From positions 1,178,001-1,242,000 of the forward strand of contig JAQJZZ010000010.1 of assembly GCA_030077755.1 (NCBI GenBank): 64,000 nucleotides of DNA, read 5' to 3'. Under the pieces are notes generated by a model. That model did not search any database and had not been told where the DNA came from. It was given only the letters and a program-made list of their open reading frames with translations. Every line of letters begins with the position of its first letter. Within the stretch, counting starts at the first letter, position 1. The stretch is from Filosporella fistucella (taxonomy: Eukaryota > Ascomycota > Leotiomycetes > Helotiales). Position numbers and translations under genes: made by a program. This document shows, piece by piece, positions 46,745 through 59,492 of this stretch.

Positions 46745-47365
46745 ATGAAAATCCTTATCGCGTATGGTGGCCAGACTGGGGCTACAAAATCAATTGCAGA
46801 ACGGATCGAAGCTAGAATAGCTACTGCAAACCTAGGAAGCGTGGTTGTCGAACCTGTGGAGCATCAGCCCGCTATCGATGATTTCGGTAAGTGTGTGAAG
46901 CATCAAGCACAGCTTTAAATACCCGTAGCCATCAACAACACGACCCTTAGACCACTTGAGTAAATCTAATCAACCACAGACGTCCTCATTATAGGTTCTT
47001 GTATCCACCGCGGCTCCTGGGTCGGTAAATCTCAACGCTTTATCAAAAGTAACGCTTCAAGCCTCCACGACAACCCCAAACCAACCTGGGCATTCAGCGT
47101 CGGCATGCCACCCGACAAGCTTATGGCAGCAGAAGAAAAGTCAATGAACGATTGGCTGAGAAAGAGAATCGCCCTACGGGGACATAAGTTGTTTCTGGGC
47201 AAGTACGAGGAAAAAGAGATGGGTTGGGTGTTTAAGATGTTTTTCCATTGTTTTGGAGGCAAGTTTGAGGACAAGAGAAATTGGGAGGCCATGGACGAGT
47301 GGGCCGATGGAATTTTGAGGGAGTTGAGAGTAGATATGGAGGGTGGGGAGCAGCTTCAGAATTGA
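46745..47365 (+). CDS. Flavodoxin-like domain protein (HemG-type)
   Basis: FMN-binding flavodoxin-fold protein, closest in layout to the Flavodoxin_5/HemG (protoporphyrinogen oxidase) group; the reaction is not established in fungi. Two exons (46745-46886 and 46980-47365) give 175 aa; the 93-nt intron is longer than most here. The FMN phosphate loop is Y-G-G-Q-T-G-A-T-K-S-I-A-E-R-I at residues 7-21. The second flavin loop follows the junction (V-L-I-I-G-S-C-I-H-R-G-S-W-V). C-terminal W-A-D-G-I-L-R-E-L closes the fold. The ATG at 46745 was chosen because the beta-1 strand M-K-I-L-I-A-Y begins there; an in-frame ATG at 46646 would add 33 polar residues. Confidence 0.82.
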
Positions 47366-47878
47366 GAAAGGGGTGGTTCAAGGATTTACTTGGGTTCAGG
47401 CTTGGTTTGGGAGAGAAGTTTATCAATACCCTCTTGTTTTGCACTGTTTTCGTTAAATTGTAGTTTCTTTTGGACGTCACATTTTGAACTCTTTTTTAAT
47501 TTGCGGTTTGAACATGAGATACAGGGCCAAATTGAATGTATTCGTCACATGGCAAGAAACTAGATGAATAAAGTGGCGAGTTCCCAAAGCTGCAACCTAC
47601 ATTCCTGACTGGCACTGCCTTGCAACGAGAGATAAAAAGGAGCAACCAAAGTGCTTCAAAATGCCAACAATGCACGCTCAAGCCCACAGTGAAATAATAC
47701 TCACTATTATGCAGAGCACTTGCCAAGCAAGGATTCTTGGATGGAGGTTTGTTGTGCTTGGGTGGAAACATTGAATCATTATAACAGGATGTCTCATTAA
47801 TTCATAGCAAAGTACGTTACAAACCTAGTTTCCACATGAAAGTGTATCCATAACTCCGAAAACTCCTCATCCAGCCAT
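47366..47878. other. Intergenic between convergent genes
   Basis: About 0.5 kb holding the 3' ends of the flavodoxin-like gene and mcm2. Nothing recognised. Confidence 0.5.
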
Positions 47879-50508
47879 CTATGCCATCGCTGCAGTCGGA
47901 GCCCGCTGACCGCGGTCCAAACTTCGTGCGCTTCCACTCTTCTTTCCTGATCTAGCCAGAGTATACTTGGCAAATGCGCGTGCAAGCGCCTTTTTACAAC
48001 TAACTTTCTGGCTACCAACGAAAGAATCAATCGTAACAGCAATAGCACGGTCAACATCCGCAGCAGAAACATAGTCTGACAAACGCATGCGACAGAAAGC
48101 TTCGCTGATTCGCATGATTGCTTCCAGATGACGAATCTATGAATGTTAGAAATTTCCGAAGTCAGGGCTTGAATGGGACTTACAGTAATCGGATAGGCGC
48201 CAGTTGCCAACGATTCTCTTCTCATATCAGCAAAGAGCTTCGACACTTTCTCTTCGTCGAGATTGTACAACTTCGGATTGCACCTCTCCCTTGAGTATAA
48301 GATGTATTTTCTCAGAAGCTCTTGCGGAATCTCGCCCTCCTGTTTGGGCTCAGTTGCCGACTCTTGCTCAACATCCATCGTATTTTGGGTGTTCAATGGA
48401 TGAGAGCTTGGATGAGAACGGCCGTGTGATCCGACAACGAATCTTGCGAGTCTCTCATCCTCCGCAGGATCTACAGTATCTCGAACGACGCACAAAATGT
48501 CAAAACGTGACAGAATAGGCTCCGTAAGTTCGACGTTTTGCGAGAAGGGAATCGTCGAGTTGTAACGGCCCCCAATTGGATTTGCTGCAGCAATAATGCC
48601 ACAGCGGGCTTGAAGTGTTGTTACAATACCAGCTTTAGAGATCGAAATTGTCTGCTGTTCCATAGCTTCGTGAATAGATGTTCTGTCTTGGTCGTTCATT
48701 TTGTCGAATTCATCGATGAGGCAGGTACCTCTGTCAGCAAGCACCAAAGCACCTCCCTCCAGAGTCCACTCGCTGGTAAGAGGATCTTTTCGGACACTAG
48801 CCGTCAAACCGACGGCGCTGGCACCCTGACCAGTAGCGAATACAGCACGATGAGCAGTCTTCTCGACGTATTTGAGAACCTGTGACTTGGCAGTTCCAGG
48901 ATCTCCGAGAAGAAGTACGTTGATATCACCACGGATATGATGCTTTCCTTGTCTGTCTTTGGCAACACCACCAAAGAGCGACAAAGCGACAGCAGTCTTG
49001 ATATCTGTATGGCCATAGATACTGGGAGCCATCGAATCGACGATCTTGTCAATAATTTCAGGATCGCGTGCAAGACTTCTGATTTCCTGCTCATCTTCTT
49101 CAGTCAGTCTAAAGCCTGCAAGCTGATCATGGGATTTGACGACATTATTAGCCTCGAGAATCGTGGCGAAGACTGGGAACCCATTCTTGTTGTTGAGTTG
49201 AGCGTCATAGTTATTGCGATAAACACCCGTGACCTCAATTTCCTCCCCTGGCTTGGCTCTATCTATCAGATCCCATAGTAGAATGACCTCTCGGTGACGG
49301 GGAAGGCGACCAGCCGGGACAGTACCAGGTGACTCTTGTAGAGTAAGCTTTTGGTAGTTCCGGTAGACTGTCTTCTCGGAATTGAGGTTGAATGGCCCGC
49401 GAGATTGACAATTCTGGCAGTAGGAGATTTTGACCTCAACATTGGATTCCTGTTGAAAAGGCCCCAGTCTTGTCCCACACTTATTGCAGTCGAACATGAC
49501 ATATTTGAGTTGCGGGAACACACCGCTTCGACGAGTGACAACCCCGCTGACCCGAACAAGGCAATTTAAGTGTGTTTGTCTCAACTGGCGAAGAGTGTAA
49601 TGAACTGGCAGATCCGAAATGCGAACATGAATTTCGGAATGAATCTTCTCATAGTCAGGGTAATGAAGAAGAGTAACCTCCATCGCAACTTCGTCGAACA
49701 ACTTGAGCATCTCTCCAGGAGCGTTGGCCAAGAAATAAGCAAGAATTGCTTTAGATGAAGCAAGATGGTCGTAGGAAACCTCCAAAGATTCCGCGTTGAC
49801 TTCTCCCAGGGTTCGAATCCGACTTCCGTAGACTGACACACCATGCTCGTCGGTGTACTCTGTCAAAAATGCTTTGAACTCTCTCTTGATTGTTCTCTGG
49901 ACAGGTTGTTGAGAAACCCACTCCACCAGACTGGATGCCTTGACATCTTGCAAGGTTTCAAGGGAAAGTTCTTCATCCATAATGTCATCTTGCATGTCTT
50001 CATCCTCATCTTCATCGTAGTGATGGCGTCGGCGTCTTGGTTGAGCAGTAAGATCCAGATCGCCTTCATCGTCTTCATCTTGGAGGAAAGCTGCCGGCAT
50101 CCTGCGCTGACGAGCCAACTCGCGATCTCGCCGATTCAGACGAGCTTCTAGCTGTCTCCTCTGAGCGACATCCAGCTCGTCATAGTCGCCCTCGTCATCG
50201 ATATCTCTGTCATCATACTGATCGTCTTCACGGGGTTTGTAATCACGCTCGAAGTTGTCGGCGAACAGATCAATCCCATCCTCGTCTTCCGCCATTTCGT
50301 CGGCATCGTCAATATCACCAGTGAGTTCCAAGTCTTCTTCAACATCATCATCGTCATCACCGCCATGCTGAATAGGATATGCTGGAGGCGAAGAGCGAAT
50401 GTCGCCAGCAGGTGAAGATGCGCCAATTCCAGTGTTGTCGTCTTCAGGCTCTCTGGAACGCTTGCGACGATTTGTGCCGCCTGTTACTCCGCGATTTGCG
50501 GAAGACAT
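47879..50508 (-). CDS. mcm2: DNA replication licensing factor Mcm2
   Basis: Subunit of the hexameric Mcm2-7 helicase that licenses and unwinds replication origins. Two exons (50508-48184 and 48136-47879; 47-nt intron) give 860 aa. Order: an acidic, basic-flanked N-terminal tail (R-K-R-S-R-E-P, then Asp/Glu runs) of the type that binds histones and is phosphorylated by DDK; the Mcm N-terminal domain with a Cys4 zinc finger near 338-365 (C-N-K-C-G ... C-Q-N-C); Walker A G-D-P-G-T-A-K-S near 534; Walker B C-L-I-D-E-F-D-K-M near 597; arginine finger S-R-F-D near 667; and a C-terminal helical lid. Start at M-S-S-A-N-R-G; the frame upstream lacks another ATG. Its promoter holds MCB-like boxes. Confidence 0.96.
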
Positions 50509-50941
50509 ATTAGGTCGTAAAGGAGAGCTGTTGCGAGAGTCAGTGGGTTGTAAAGTCAAAAAGGGGTGGATCCTGCGCGAAGATTTTATGTGGCGCAACA
50601 AGAGCAGGCCTACCTCATGATGATGGAGAGTTCAATTATTATTCTGCAGATACAGCGAGAATCCTATTTGGAAGAGAAAAGAAAGAAGGGCTTGTAGTTG
50701 GAAAAGGGAATGGAGGGGACGACTCTGAAATGAAGACTGGAAATGCAAATCCTGGCTGGCGACAACCAAAACGCGAGCGCGTCGCGCTAGTACTAGCGCG
50801 TTTTCTCGTGTTAAGTGGTTTCGGATTATGGTCTGTTTTAGGGTCGAGGCTGAGAGCCTTTCGCATCGAATTTGGAGAGCATCACCAAACCCCAGTGTAC
50901 GCCTACCCGTCCTTCCATATTCATCAAACAACTCAAAAATC
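50509..50941. promoter_or_regulatory. Divergent promoter of mcm2 and UBR7-like gene with MCB-like palindrome
   Basis: 433 bp between divergent start codons. AAAACGCG at 50768-50775 and its inverse CGCGTTTT at 50797-50804 flank a perfect 18-bp palindrome at 50783-50800 (CGCGCTAGTACTAGCGCG). ACGCG is the MBF (MCB) core that drives G1/S genes such as MCMs in yeasts. Confidence 0.6.
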
Positions 50942-52759
50942 ATGGATCCTCCACCGGTTCCAAGCGCCAGTTCCAGCGAACATATGAAAGTTGAACCGAA
51001 TGCGCCTTCACGAACTCAGAGCTTCTCCCAGAAATCAGACGATTCGCAAACAGCAGCTGAGTATGTTTGTCCACGAATGCCTCACTGCATGTCCTTAAAA
51101 TAATTGTGTATATCTGAGGTTCTGGAAACTAACATCTGAAATTCGCTTAGATTCATCGACAGCCAGCTGCAACTTGAGGCGGATGCAAGAGAAGCGCTTC
51201 CATATGTAGGACACTCTCCATCCAGTTGAAGGACCACATTCTTACTCCATCTCTAGTCTTTCGACAAGTGCACGAAAGACATTGGCAAGCTTCGACAAAG
51301 CCTATTCTCCTGCCTGACATGCAATCCTCCTCCGGCAAATCCGACTGATCCTTATACGGCGGCGGGAGTATGCTATTCTTGCTCTATCCAATGTCATGGG
51401 GAACATACACTGGTCGAATTATTCAACAAGAGAGATTTTGTATGTGATTGTGGTACGAAACGACTCCCTGACTCGTCCCATTGCACGATACGCATCAACC
51501 CTGAGACGAGTGTGAAGGGGGGAATTCATTCCGAGGAGCCTGCACCAGACAACAAATATAATCACAACTTCAAGAATCGATTTTGCGGTTGCGAGTGTGA
51601 TTACGATGCGTATAAGGAAAAAGGCACCATGTTTCAGTGTCTAGGACTTGGCACTGCTGAGACTGGCGGATGTGGTGAAGATTGGTGGCATCCTGGCTGT
51701 CTTGTTGGGTTAGGTCCAACTTGGTACGAGGATTCTATCCAGGAAGGCACGCCACGGAAACCACAGGTAGAAGGGCTTCTCGAATCCATTACCGAGGTCG
51801 CAGAAGCTGTCGTCGTCGAACAGAAGCAGAACACAGAAAGTGAATCGTCTGAGAGGACAGCCACGGAGGGTGGACCAGTACAAGCACCTATTGACGAGAA
51901 CCCCGATGATGAAGACCCTCCACTTCCGCCGGGATTCCCTGATGAAGATGATTTCGAGGGTTTTATCTGTTATAAGTGTGTTGACGCCTATCCTTGGATT
52001 AAACGATATGCAAATGCACCTGGTTTTCTCGCTCCGGTCTTTCATCGGAGTGCTGCGCCATCGCCCGAGAAACGTCTTATTGCCAAGACAGAAGGTTTAT
52101 TATCGTCAGTGGTTTCTTCAGAACCAAATATCAAGAAAAGAGGTTTGACGGATGAGGAAGCTTCAGATTCATCGACGCCGTCAAAACGTCTCAAAGACGA
52201 GTCAGCTTCTACTACTGATAGTCAGCCGGCAGCCTCGACCGATGATCCAGAACGCAAGTCAACTCCTTCAGCAAAGCTTGAGGGGGATGACAAATTATCA
52301 TGTAAAGTAAAATCCTTACCACCTGCACCACTGGGTCAGGTCTCTCTATTTTTCAAATCCAACTTCCGTGATCATCTTTGCCGATGCTCGGAATGTTTTC
52401 CCCTTATCAAACCACACGAGCAGCTCATAGAGGAAGAAACTATCTACGAGCCGTCCCTGGATGGAAGCGAGGACGAAGCTGGTGGTAGTACAGTCGGTAG
52501 CGGTAGTATTTATGACCGTGGCGAGAGTGCATTGAAAAATGTGGACCGAGTTAGAGCAATTGAAGGAGTCATGGCTTACAACCACCTCAAAGACAAGCTC
52601 AAACCCTTCTTTCAGCAGTTTGCGGAAAGTGGCCAGGCAATCAGTGCAGAGGATATCAAAGCCCACTTTGCAAAGATGCGGGGTGACGAACAGGCTATCA
52701 AGGATGCTGGCGAGGGAGCGAAGAAAGACGATAACAGGAAAGAACAAAGCGGATACTGA
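50942..52759 (+). CDS. UBR7/Mlo2-like UBR-box and PHD-finger protein
   Basis: Homologue of human UBR7 and fission yeast Mlo2, proposed E3 ubiquitin ligases of the N-recognin group that act on chromatin. Three exons (50942-51060, 51151-51205 and 51257-52759) give 558 aa, with introns of 90 and 51 nt. A UBR-type zinc box rich in Cys/His covers about 60-135 (C-L-T-C-N, C-Y-S-C-S-I-Q-C-H-G-E-H, F-V-C-D-C-G). It is followed by a PHD-like finger at about 165-215 (F-C-G-C-E-C-D-Y ... W-W-H-P-G-C-L). A further Cys pair closes it (I-C-Y-K-C-V-D-A-Y). After a disordered acidic stretch a conserved C-terminal motif appears (L-C-R-C-S-E-C-F-P-L near 432). The in-frame ATG at 50942 is the first. It shares its promoter with mcm2. 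Confidence 0.88.
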
Positions 52760-53086
52760 AATTTTGTGTGTTGTAAGTCTTGTGTAATGTTATGTAGGAT
52801 AGGTGGAATTTTACGATGGGACGAACAAAGGATGCTGGTTGGTGAGACATTATTGCATCTCATCCTTTTTTTATGGAATAGGCAATTTTCAGAAGTTATT
52901 TTTCAAGCGGACTTGATCAAAAACCGTAGTAATCAAATTGGGCTATGATCAAGTCTACTAAATGCAATAATCCGCTGTTATATGTGAATGAGCACACCAG
53001 TTGCAATGTGCATTAATGATGATGCAATCTAGAGTGTATTACTCTGAGTATATTTATGTTTTCTCTATGCGAATCTCCGTCCTCTA
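52760..53086. other. Intergenic between convergent genes
   Basis: 327 bp of AT-rich DNA with two 3' ends. Nothing recognised. Confidence 0.5.
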
Positions 53087-55840
53087 TTACAAACCATTCC
53101 ACCAGGTCGTTTTTTCAACCACAAACTTGCCCTTGACCGATCCGGTTTCTTCACTGCTTCCTCCAACAATAACTTCATAGTCATCTTTCTCCACAATCCA
53201 AGCCTCTCTGATTTCATCCCAGAAACTGGCAGCATATTTCAAGGCAATACTAATCTCCACAACCTTGCTCTCCCCCTTTCCAACCACTACTTTCTTAAAT
53301 CCTTTCAACTCCTTATTGGGTCTCTTGATGCTGGGGTTCTTCTGCGCTACATAAACCTGGACAACTTCCGCGCCTGCTAAATCACCAGTGTTGCTCACCT
53401 TTACACTGATGTTGAGGTCCTTGTCGGTCTTGGTGATAGTTAAGTCGGAGTATGAAAAAGTTGTGTATGAGAGACCGTGACCGAAGGGGAACAGAACGGG
53501 GAGATCCAATGCTTCGTACCACCTGTACCCTACGTATACGTCTTCTCCGTAGAGAGTGCGACCGCGCTCAGTTCTGTAATTCAGATACGCAGGGTTATCC
53601 TGAAGTCTCTTGGGGAAACTCAGAGGAAGTTTTGCGCTAGGATTGACATTTCCGAATAGGACATCGGCAATTGCATTTCCTGTCTCGTTACCTCCATACC
53701 ACTGCATCTTCGTTAGTAAAGCGTAAGTAGGCTTGCATATATAGTAGAACTTACAGCATGAACCATTGCTTTGATTGAAGATTCCCATGGCATTGCTACT
53801 GGAGTTCCTGACTGCATAACAACAACTGTTGATGGGTTTGCAGCGGCAACTGCTGAAATGAGAGCATCCATGTGGCCTGGGAGAGACATACTCTCCCTGT
53901 CTGATCCTTCTGTCTCCCAGTCGGACTAAGGAGATTAGCGCAGTATTCTTAGCCGAAACACGGTCACTTACATTCAATCCAGCACAGATAATGACCTGAT
54001 CCGCATCCTTAGCCAGCGCAGCGGCGTGCTTGACTTCCTCGTCGGCATCAATGACCTTTGCACCACCGATTCTAACAGCACCACCACCAAATAGCACATT
54101 GCTTCCTTGGTCGAGCTTGCAGGATGGGGCACTCGCAAATTCAACTTTTACGTGGTACTTTTGACCCTTCTTGACAGGGACAATACCCTTCTCCTCAACC
54201 GTCCCGCAGTTAAAGAATAAAGTGCCTTTGGTTTGCGTTGTTTCGTTGTCAATGAATAATTTTCCATCGACATATAGTTTTGCAGTTCCGTAGACCCCAA
54301 GGCCAAATTCGAAGTCGGCATCTTCGTCCGCAATAAAATCACCCTCAACATCAGCGTACCACAGTGCTTGCTTGATTTGTGGTGGATTATAATCCATGAG
54401 CAGGAACTCGGTCTTAGTCAGTCGGATTTCATCTACACATACCCGGTCTTTAACGGATGGAGGGTCGTTGTAGGCACGGAAGGTCACGCCTGGCTCCCCT
54501 TTGTCGGTCTTGAGGAGCGTGCCGAGGAGTGGTAGCTCTTTATGAGCGTAGCATCCGACGGTGAATTCTGGCTCGGATGAAAGCTGAGATTTAATGCCAT
54601 CAAATGGAGTGACGGCATAGTATGCTGCCAAAGAGGCAGATCCCCCGCCATGGTAAGATGCAATTTTAGCGTTGGGTCCAATGATAAGTGTCTATAAGAA
54701 AGCTAATTAGATATGAAAACCTAAAACGGACTTTCTTGCTTACCTTCTTGTCTTTCTTCAATGGTAGGATATTGTCTTCATTCTTCATGAGAACAATAGA
54801 CTCGCCCCCAATCTTTCTTAGTAGTGCAGCTGTCTCTGGAGTATCTGCTGTCTTTTCTTCGGCATTCTCGGGGATCTTTGCAGCTGCACATCGATTTACG
54901 AGATTAAGGACATTCCGCACTCGCTCATCAAGAGTGTGCATGTGCACTTTGTTGACCCCAACTGCTTGAACCAGCATCTCTCCTCGCCACTTAGTGGCAC
55001 CTGGCATCTCCAGATCGAGTCCAGCATTTGCGGCACCAGAGGTTGAGTATGTTCCCCACCTACTCCGGATTAGTATCACAGCTGTCCACATCTTCAACAT
55101 TGACGCTCACCAATCGCTCATTACACATCCGTCCCATCCCCACTCGCCTCGGAGCATATCTTTAAGGATTTTTGGGTTCTCGCTGACATGAGTCCCATTG
55201 ACCTTGTTGTAAGCAGTCATGAAGCATCCTGGATTAGAGTCTCTGACGACCAATTGGAAAGCCAAAGCGTATATTTCTCTCAGGGCTCTCTCCGTAATAA
55301 TAGCGTCTGTCCCGTTTCGCTCATGCTCTTGATCATTGCAAACAAAATGCTTGATGGTAGCCACAACCCCAGTTTCTTGAATACCATTGACCAATGCTGC
55401 AGCTCCGAGACCGGCGAGAACAGGGTCTTCGCTCAGACTTTCGAAGCCTCTTCCTCCTAAAGGAGAACGTTGCATATTGATGGTAGGACCAAGAATCACG
55501 TGAGATCCCTTTGCTTTGCTTTCGTGTCCCATGGCAACACCAGCTTTTCGAAGCAACTCAGTATCCCAAGTTGCACCTAAAGCAGTACCACAAGGGAAAC
55601 AAGCAGCTGGGGTACCATTGAAGAACCTAGTGCCTCGCACACCATTAGGTCCGTCGGAAACCCGAATTGATGGTACATTATGTTTGGGAAGGGGAACAGT
55701 GTGCCACCAGTCACGGCCTAGGAGCTGTTAGTAGAGTAACAACGGAAGAAAACAGAAGAATGGTTACCAGCAAGCAAGGAGACTTTCTCTACGGGGTTGA
55801 GCTTTGAGAGCACATCCTCTACATCGAAAGTGTTCGTCAT
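53087..55840 (-). CDS. GH3 beta-glucosidase with PA14 domain, non-secreted
   Basis: Beta-glucosidase of glycoside hydrolase family 3. Six exons give 833 aa: 55840-55768, 55717-55111, 55059-54744, 54691-53972, 53925-53755 and 53701-53087, with introns of 46-53 nt. No signal peptide ([10 protein letters not shown]), as in the cytoplasmic clade. Domain 1 is the GH3 barrel with [17 protein letters not shown] and nucleophile Asp226 in V-M-S-D-W-W. Domain 2 is the alpha/beta sandwich (L-I-I-G-P-N-A) interrupted by a PA14 insert around residues 400-550 ([17 protein letters not shown]), and resumes at [12 protein letters not shown] fibronectin III-like domain ends the protein. At the last intron two acceptors 6 nt apart exist; I used the one giving V-H-A-W-Y-G-G. 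Confidence 0.93.
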
Positions 55841-57338
55841 GATGTCCAAAAGTACTTGCTATGAATAACCAAGTGACTGCAATGAAAAGCAATGAAGAAG
55901 ATTCGTAGTTGGTGCTAAAAGGAAAGTGGACAAGAGGAACATATATATAGAAGGAGCAAAGAATAGCTAGGTATTGCATACGGGGATCAGCCTCCCCCAC
56001 TCTAATTGTCCCATAGCTGATCAGAGCGTACCTACCTACTCTACGTTGACTTATCAGTAACGCTGCAAGGGGTCCATTTGGCACCAGTGAGGCCATGGAG
56101 TCCATGGATAATGGGGGAATAATGGGGAGGAAAACGGCCTCTATGATGATGGAATTGCGGCTAAAGTGCTTTCCTGGTAAAGGTAATTGGTGCGAATCTG
56201 GTGACGCAGCTTAGTTCTTCCGACAATCACCCGTTCTTGCCCTTGAGTTGGTCTCAGATTTTCTCAAGTTCGCGGTGTGTCTCTTCGGATGGCTTCCCTG
56301 GGAGCCGGGTAGTGCGGGGTTGTCAGTTGTAGTGGGGGAAGAGAGGAGCAGAAATTCCATGGCTGGAGCCAATTGTCTTGAGAAGTTTCGGCGAGGTTTA
56401 TCCGAGGTTTTGCCCCAAGGCTGTTCTATTTCCACAAGTCCTTCCAGATCGCGGAGTCTCGGAACATCGGTGGGCTGGGGGTCGTGCTCGTGCCATACCT
56501 ACCACCCTAGGTAAGCAACGTTCCCGTCAAGGCCGACTCTCGAGCTGCAGTCGTTGTCCTTTCAAAATAACAGTCTGGAACATCTTCGGGATAAGATCGG
56601 TCTGAGTCGTGGTTGGGAGAACTTCGGCCCGCCCCCCAATGGCTTTCCGGTCAACTCTCAGCTTTTCCCCTCCTCTCCCCGCCACTACCACAGAGTTGGG
56701 ATTTCACTTCCTAGATCTTGCTCTTAGATAATTAAATTCCTAGGCAGTTGTTGAAAGTTTAACTTGCGGCAAGGATCAAGTGAGCCCCCAGGTTCGTCCC
56801 GTTGAGCTCCAGACCTTGACTGTGTTGTTTGCTCAAAAATCCTAGTAGTCTCCAACTGTTCTGGGTTCTGGGTGGTTCAGAAGTTCAAATTGCACTAACT
56901 CTCAGTGATAGCAGCTATGAGCCACCCGGAGAATTTGGTCTTTCCAATTGTTCAGATCCCGGAGGAGAGCAAGAATAGCCTCCTGTAATCCCACACGAAG
57001 TGCTATACCCCTTAAGCTGTATTTACTGGCCTGCTGTTCCCTTCTAGGCTCGAAAAGAAGTCAGAGGAGCATTCGAGATTGTCAAAAATATATATATTTG
57101 TTTGTTCTGGCACCATGACAGCTGATGTTCAAGGAGAATCTTTGGGGAGGCGTTCCATAGCGAGACCGCCAACGACCAGCTGACGGGGTGTAAAGCAAAT
57201 TGCACACATAATTGTGTAAATCATGAATTCGTGACCATGAAGAACGGCCTTTTAAATCAAACGGATATCATCCGGACCAAACGCCAAATCCAATCGCACA
57301 CTTCTCAAGAGACCTTAACATTATGACCATCTTCCAAA
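55841..57338. other. Intergenic, no gene recognised
   Basis: About 1.5 kb between the GH3 start and the GGPP synthase 3' end, both minus strand. A CCTAGGTA-type motif (ctaccaccctaggtaag) lies at 56499-56515. Frames at 56211-56605 overlap on both strands and look like chance. Confidence 0.5.
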
Positions 57339-58554
57339 TCATACAGTCATCTTGTCCAAGATCTTAAGCACTCCTTTCCCTTTCCTGCTTCCGTCCTCCA
57401 GCTCTGCTACCAATACTCTCGCCCTATCCATCAATGTGCTCAGCACCTTTCTGCAGTATTCAAAACTCCCAGTCCCTTCCATATATGACACAGCATACCG
57501 CTTCACTTGCTCGTCGTCTGTTTTCTGTTTCAGGATATTCAGCAGTTGCATATTCTCAGGCTTTGCTCGTATGCTATGGATGATGGGGAATGAGAATTTG
57601 CCTTCGGTCAAGTCCTCACATAACCCTTTATTGTGAGAATACTCGGGGGACGAGAGGTTTTGGTAGTCGTCTCGAATTTGATAAATGATGCCAACGAGGT
57701 TAACTAAAGGCACGCAATCCCTACCAATATTAGTGAGGCACAAGATATAGGGTACATAGAACATACATGAGGCTCTTACTTTCAGCTTGCATGAGCTTGA
57801 TGGCAAGTCTGAATAACCCTCCAGTTTTGTTTCCAACCATCTCAAGATAATCATCTTCGCTCGGGCATGTCAAGGTATCACGCCAGAACAAATCCATACC
57901 TTGCCCACGGTGTAAATTCAACAGCTCCTCGGTGTAGATGTTGATAGCTTTCTGGTTCTTTAGCTTCCCCAACTCTTGCAACGCAAGAAAATAGACATAA
58001 TTTGCAGAATTAATGGTCTGTGCCGTTCCAAAGATACTGTGTGCCACTGGTAACCCTCGCCGTAATAAGGAAGAGTCCTCTACATCATCCACAAGCAGCG
58101 AAGATGTATGCAGCATTCCTATAACCTTCGTAATGATCTCCAGGCTCTCCGCTGGCACATCTAGAAACTCGTTGAAGGCAGCAATAAGTTGCTTCCGTAT
58201 GTCTTTCCCTGGCATAGCGTACAGATAATCGTATGGACCAAGCAGTATCTTTTCCTTCTCTTCGGACCAACTGCCTTTCCCATGAAACGCCATATCGTTC
58301 TTGTGGTATCTCGTTGGGTCTGGAGGTGCTGCAGCCTGTACCGCAGGATTGAGATTGTTCGGATTACCAGCAGACTGCCTTCTGTTACTGATCCAATCGC
58401 CCTCGGGGACAGGTCGAAGAACAGGTTTCGACGCAACGTGATTTAGGTTCTGTTGTCCAGTCGAAGAAGTTCGTGGAGGGATGGCATTGGGAGACCGCAG
58501 ATTCTCAGAGACTGTCAAGGATGGACCTCTCTGAGAGAGGTTGCTTTGGAACAT
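57339..58554 (-). CDS. Geranylgeranyl pyrophosphate synthase
   Basis: Trans-prenyltransferase condensing isopentenyl and allylic diphosphates to C20 geranylgeranyl diphosphate, for protein prenylation, carotenoids and diterpenes (Al-3/Bts1 type). Two exons (58554-57767 and 57720-57339; 46-nt intron) give 389 aa. The first Asp-rich motif is D-D-V-E-D at about 154-158, with L-R-R-G just after, and the second is D-D-Y-Q-N near 284. Other hallmarks are [26 protein letters not shown] and [11 protein letters not shown] 100-residue variable N-terminus precedes the fold. The open frame extends 16 codons upstream of the ATG to a possible acceptor at 58603, most simply a leader intron (donor GTAATC at 58735). 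Housekeeping copy versus cluster copy cannot be decided here. Confidence 0.93.
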
Positions 58555-59492
58555 ATTAGAAGGAGCTTCCGGAGCTTTTCTTGTAGGTGGTGGTCTGTTT
58601 GCCTAGGCGGCAAAGTTAAGACGAAGTGTAAGGCTGATCGCTTTTCGCCCTAGCAAGTAGGTGTTATGTAGCAGAATTTCGTTTGCTGTGGTGTTTGAAC
58701 AGTTCAAATAAGATATGTAGATACCCACGGATTACCTCTGTGCAACAGAGGGGGAGGGGGAGAGCACAAGACCTGTTGGTTCGTTCTAACTTCAAGTAGC
58801 AGAGACGAGGCGATGATTTTGGTGGAAGCAATAGTCAACGTCACTGGCCCAACTGTTTTGCGCCTGTTACAAAGCCATCACATGCTGATGCCTATGGTAG
58901 CATCAAGAGTTGTTTTCTTTCCAGCCAGCTGATGCGTGCTGAATACCCCCCATTGCGAATGCTGCTGCATTGAATGACTAGGTTGGGGAGCACGAGTTGC
59001 AAGAGCAGTTTCATGATTTCTTCTCCCTAGCTACAGTATTCTGAATTCGAGACGTCATGCACACATTAACGCTGCAATGATGGGGTGCAGCGCGGTGCCT
59101 CTGCACCGATCGCTTGGGTAATCCATGCGCCTGTGCGAAATCCAGCGCCGAGTTTATTCCCAATCAGTTGGCCTCAAGATCTGCCCCATCATTCAGACCG
59201 CCCTCTCCTTTAGGCAACTCGGCTCAGGTCACCTCTGCTGTGTGTGGTTGCCCTGCGAACTGTTGACAACTCAATCCGGGAGAAAGACACCCTGAGACCC
59301 AAGCTTCATCACATTACTCCTTGCCTCCTGTAAAATAAACAACATCAACCTCTTCTCTTCGCATTTTGTATTAACATTTCACGGCGTCTTCTTTTGTTCT
59401 GCGATTCAGCACATCCAGCGACTTTCCCCTAAACCCCAACTACCAAATAAAACACAATCAATATTAAAGTCAACATCACATCAGCCACAAAC
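58555..59492. other. Divergent intergenic region of GGPP synthase and cdc14
   Basis: About 0.94 kb with both promoters and leaders. A candidate leader intron of the GGPP synthase gene is 58603-58735 (minus). A run of A/C-rich leader precedes the cdc14 ATG. No other feature. Confidence 0.45.

Noticed and set aside
49800..49830. GGTTCGAATCC, a tRNA B-box-like sequence
   Set aside because: It lies inside the mcm2 coding exon and no cloverleaf or A box pairs with it.
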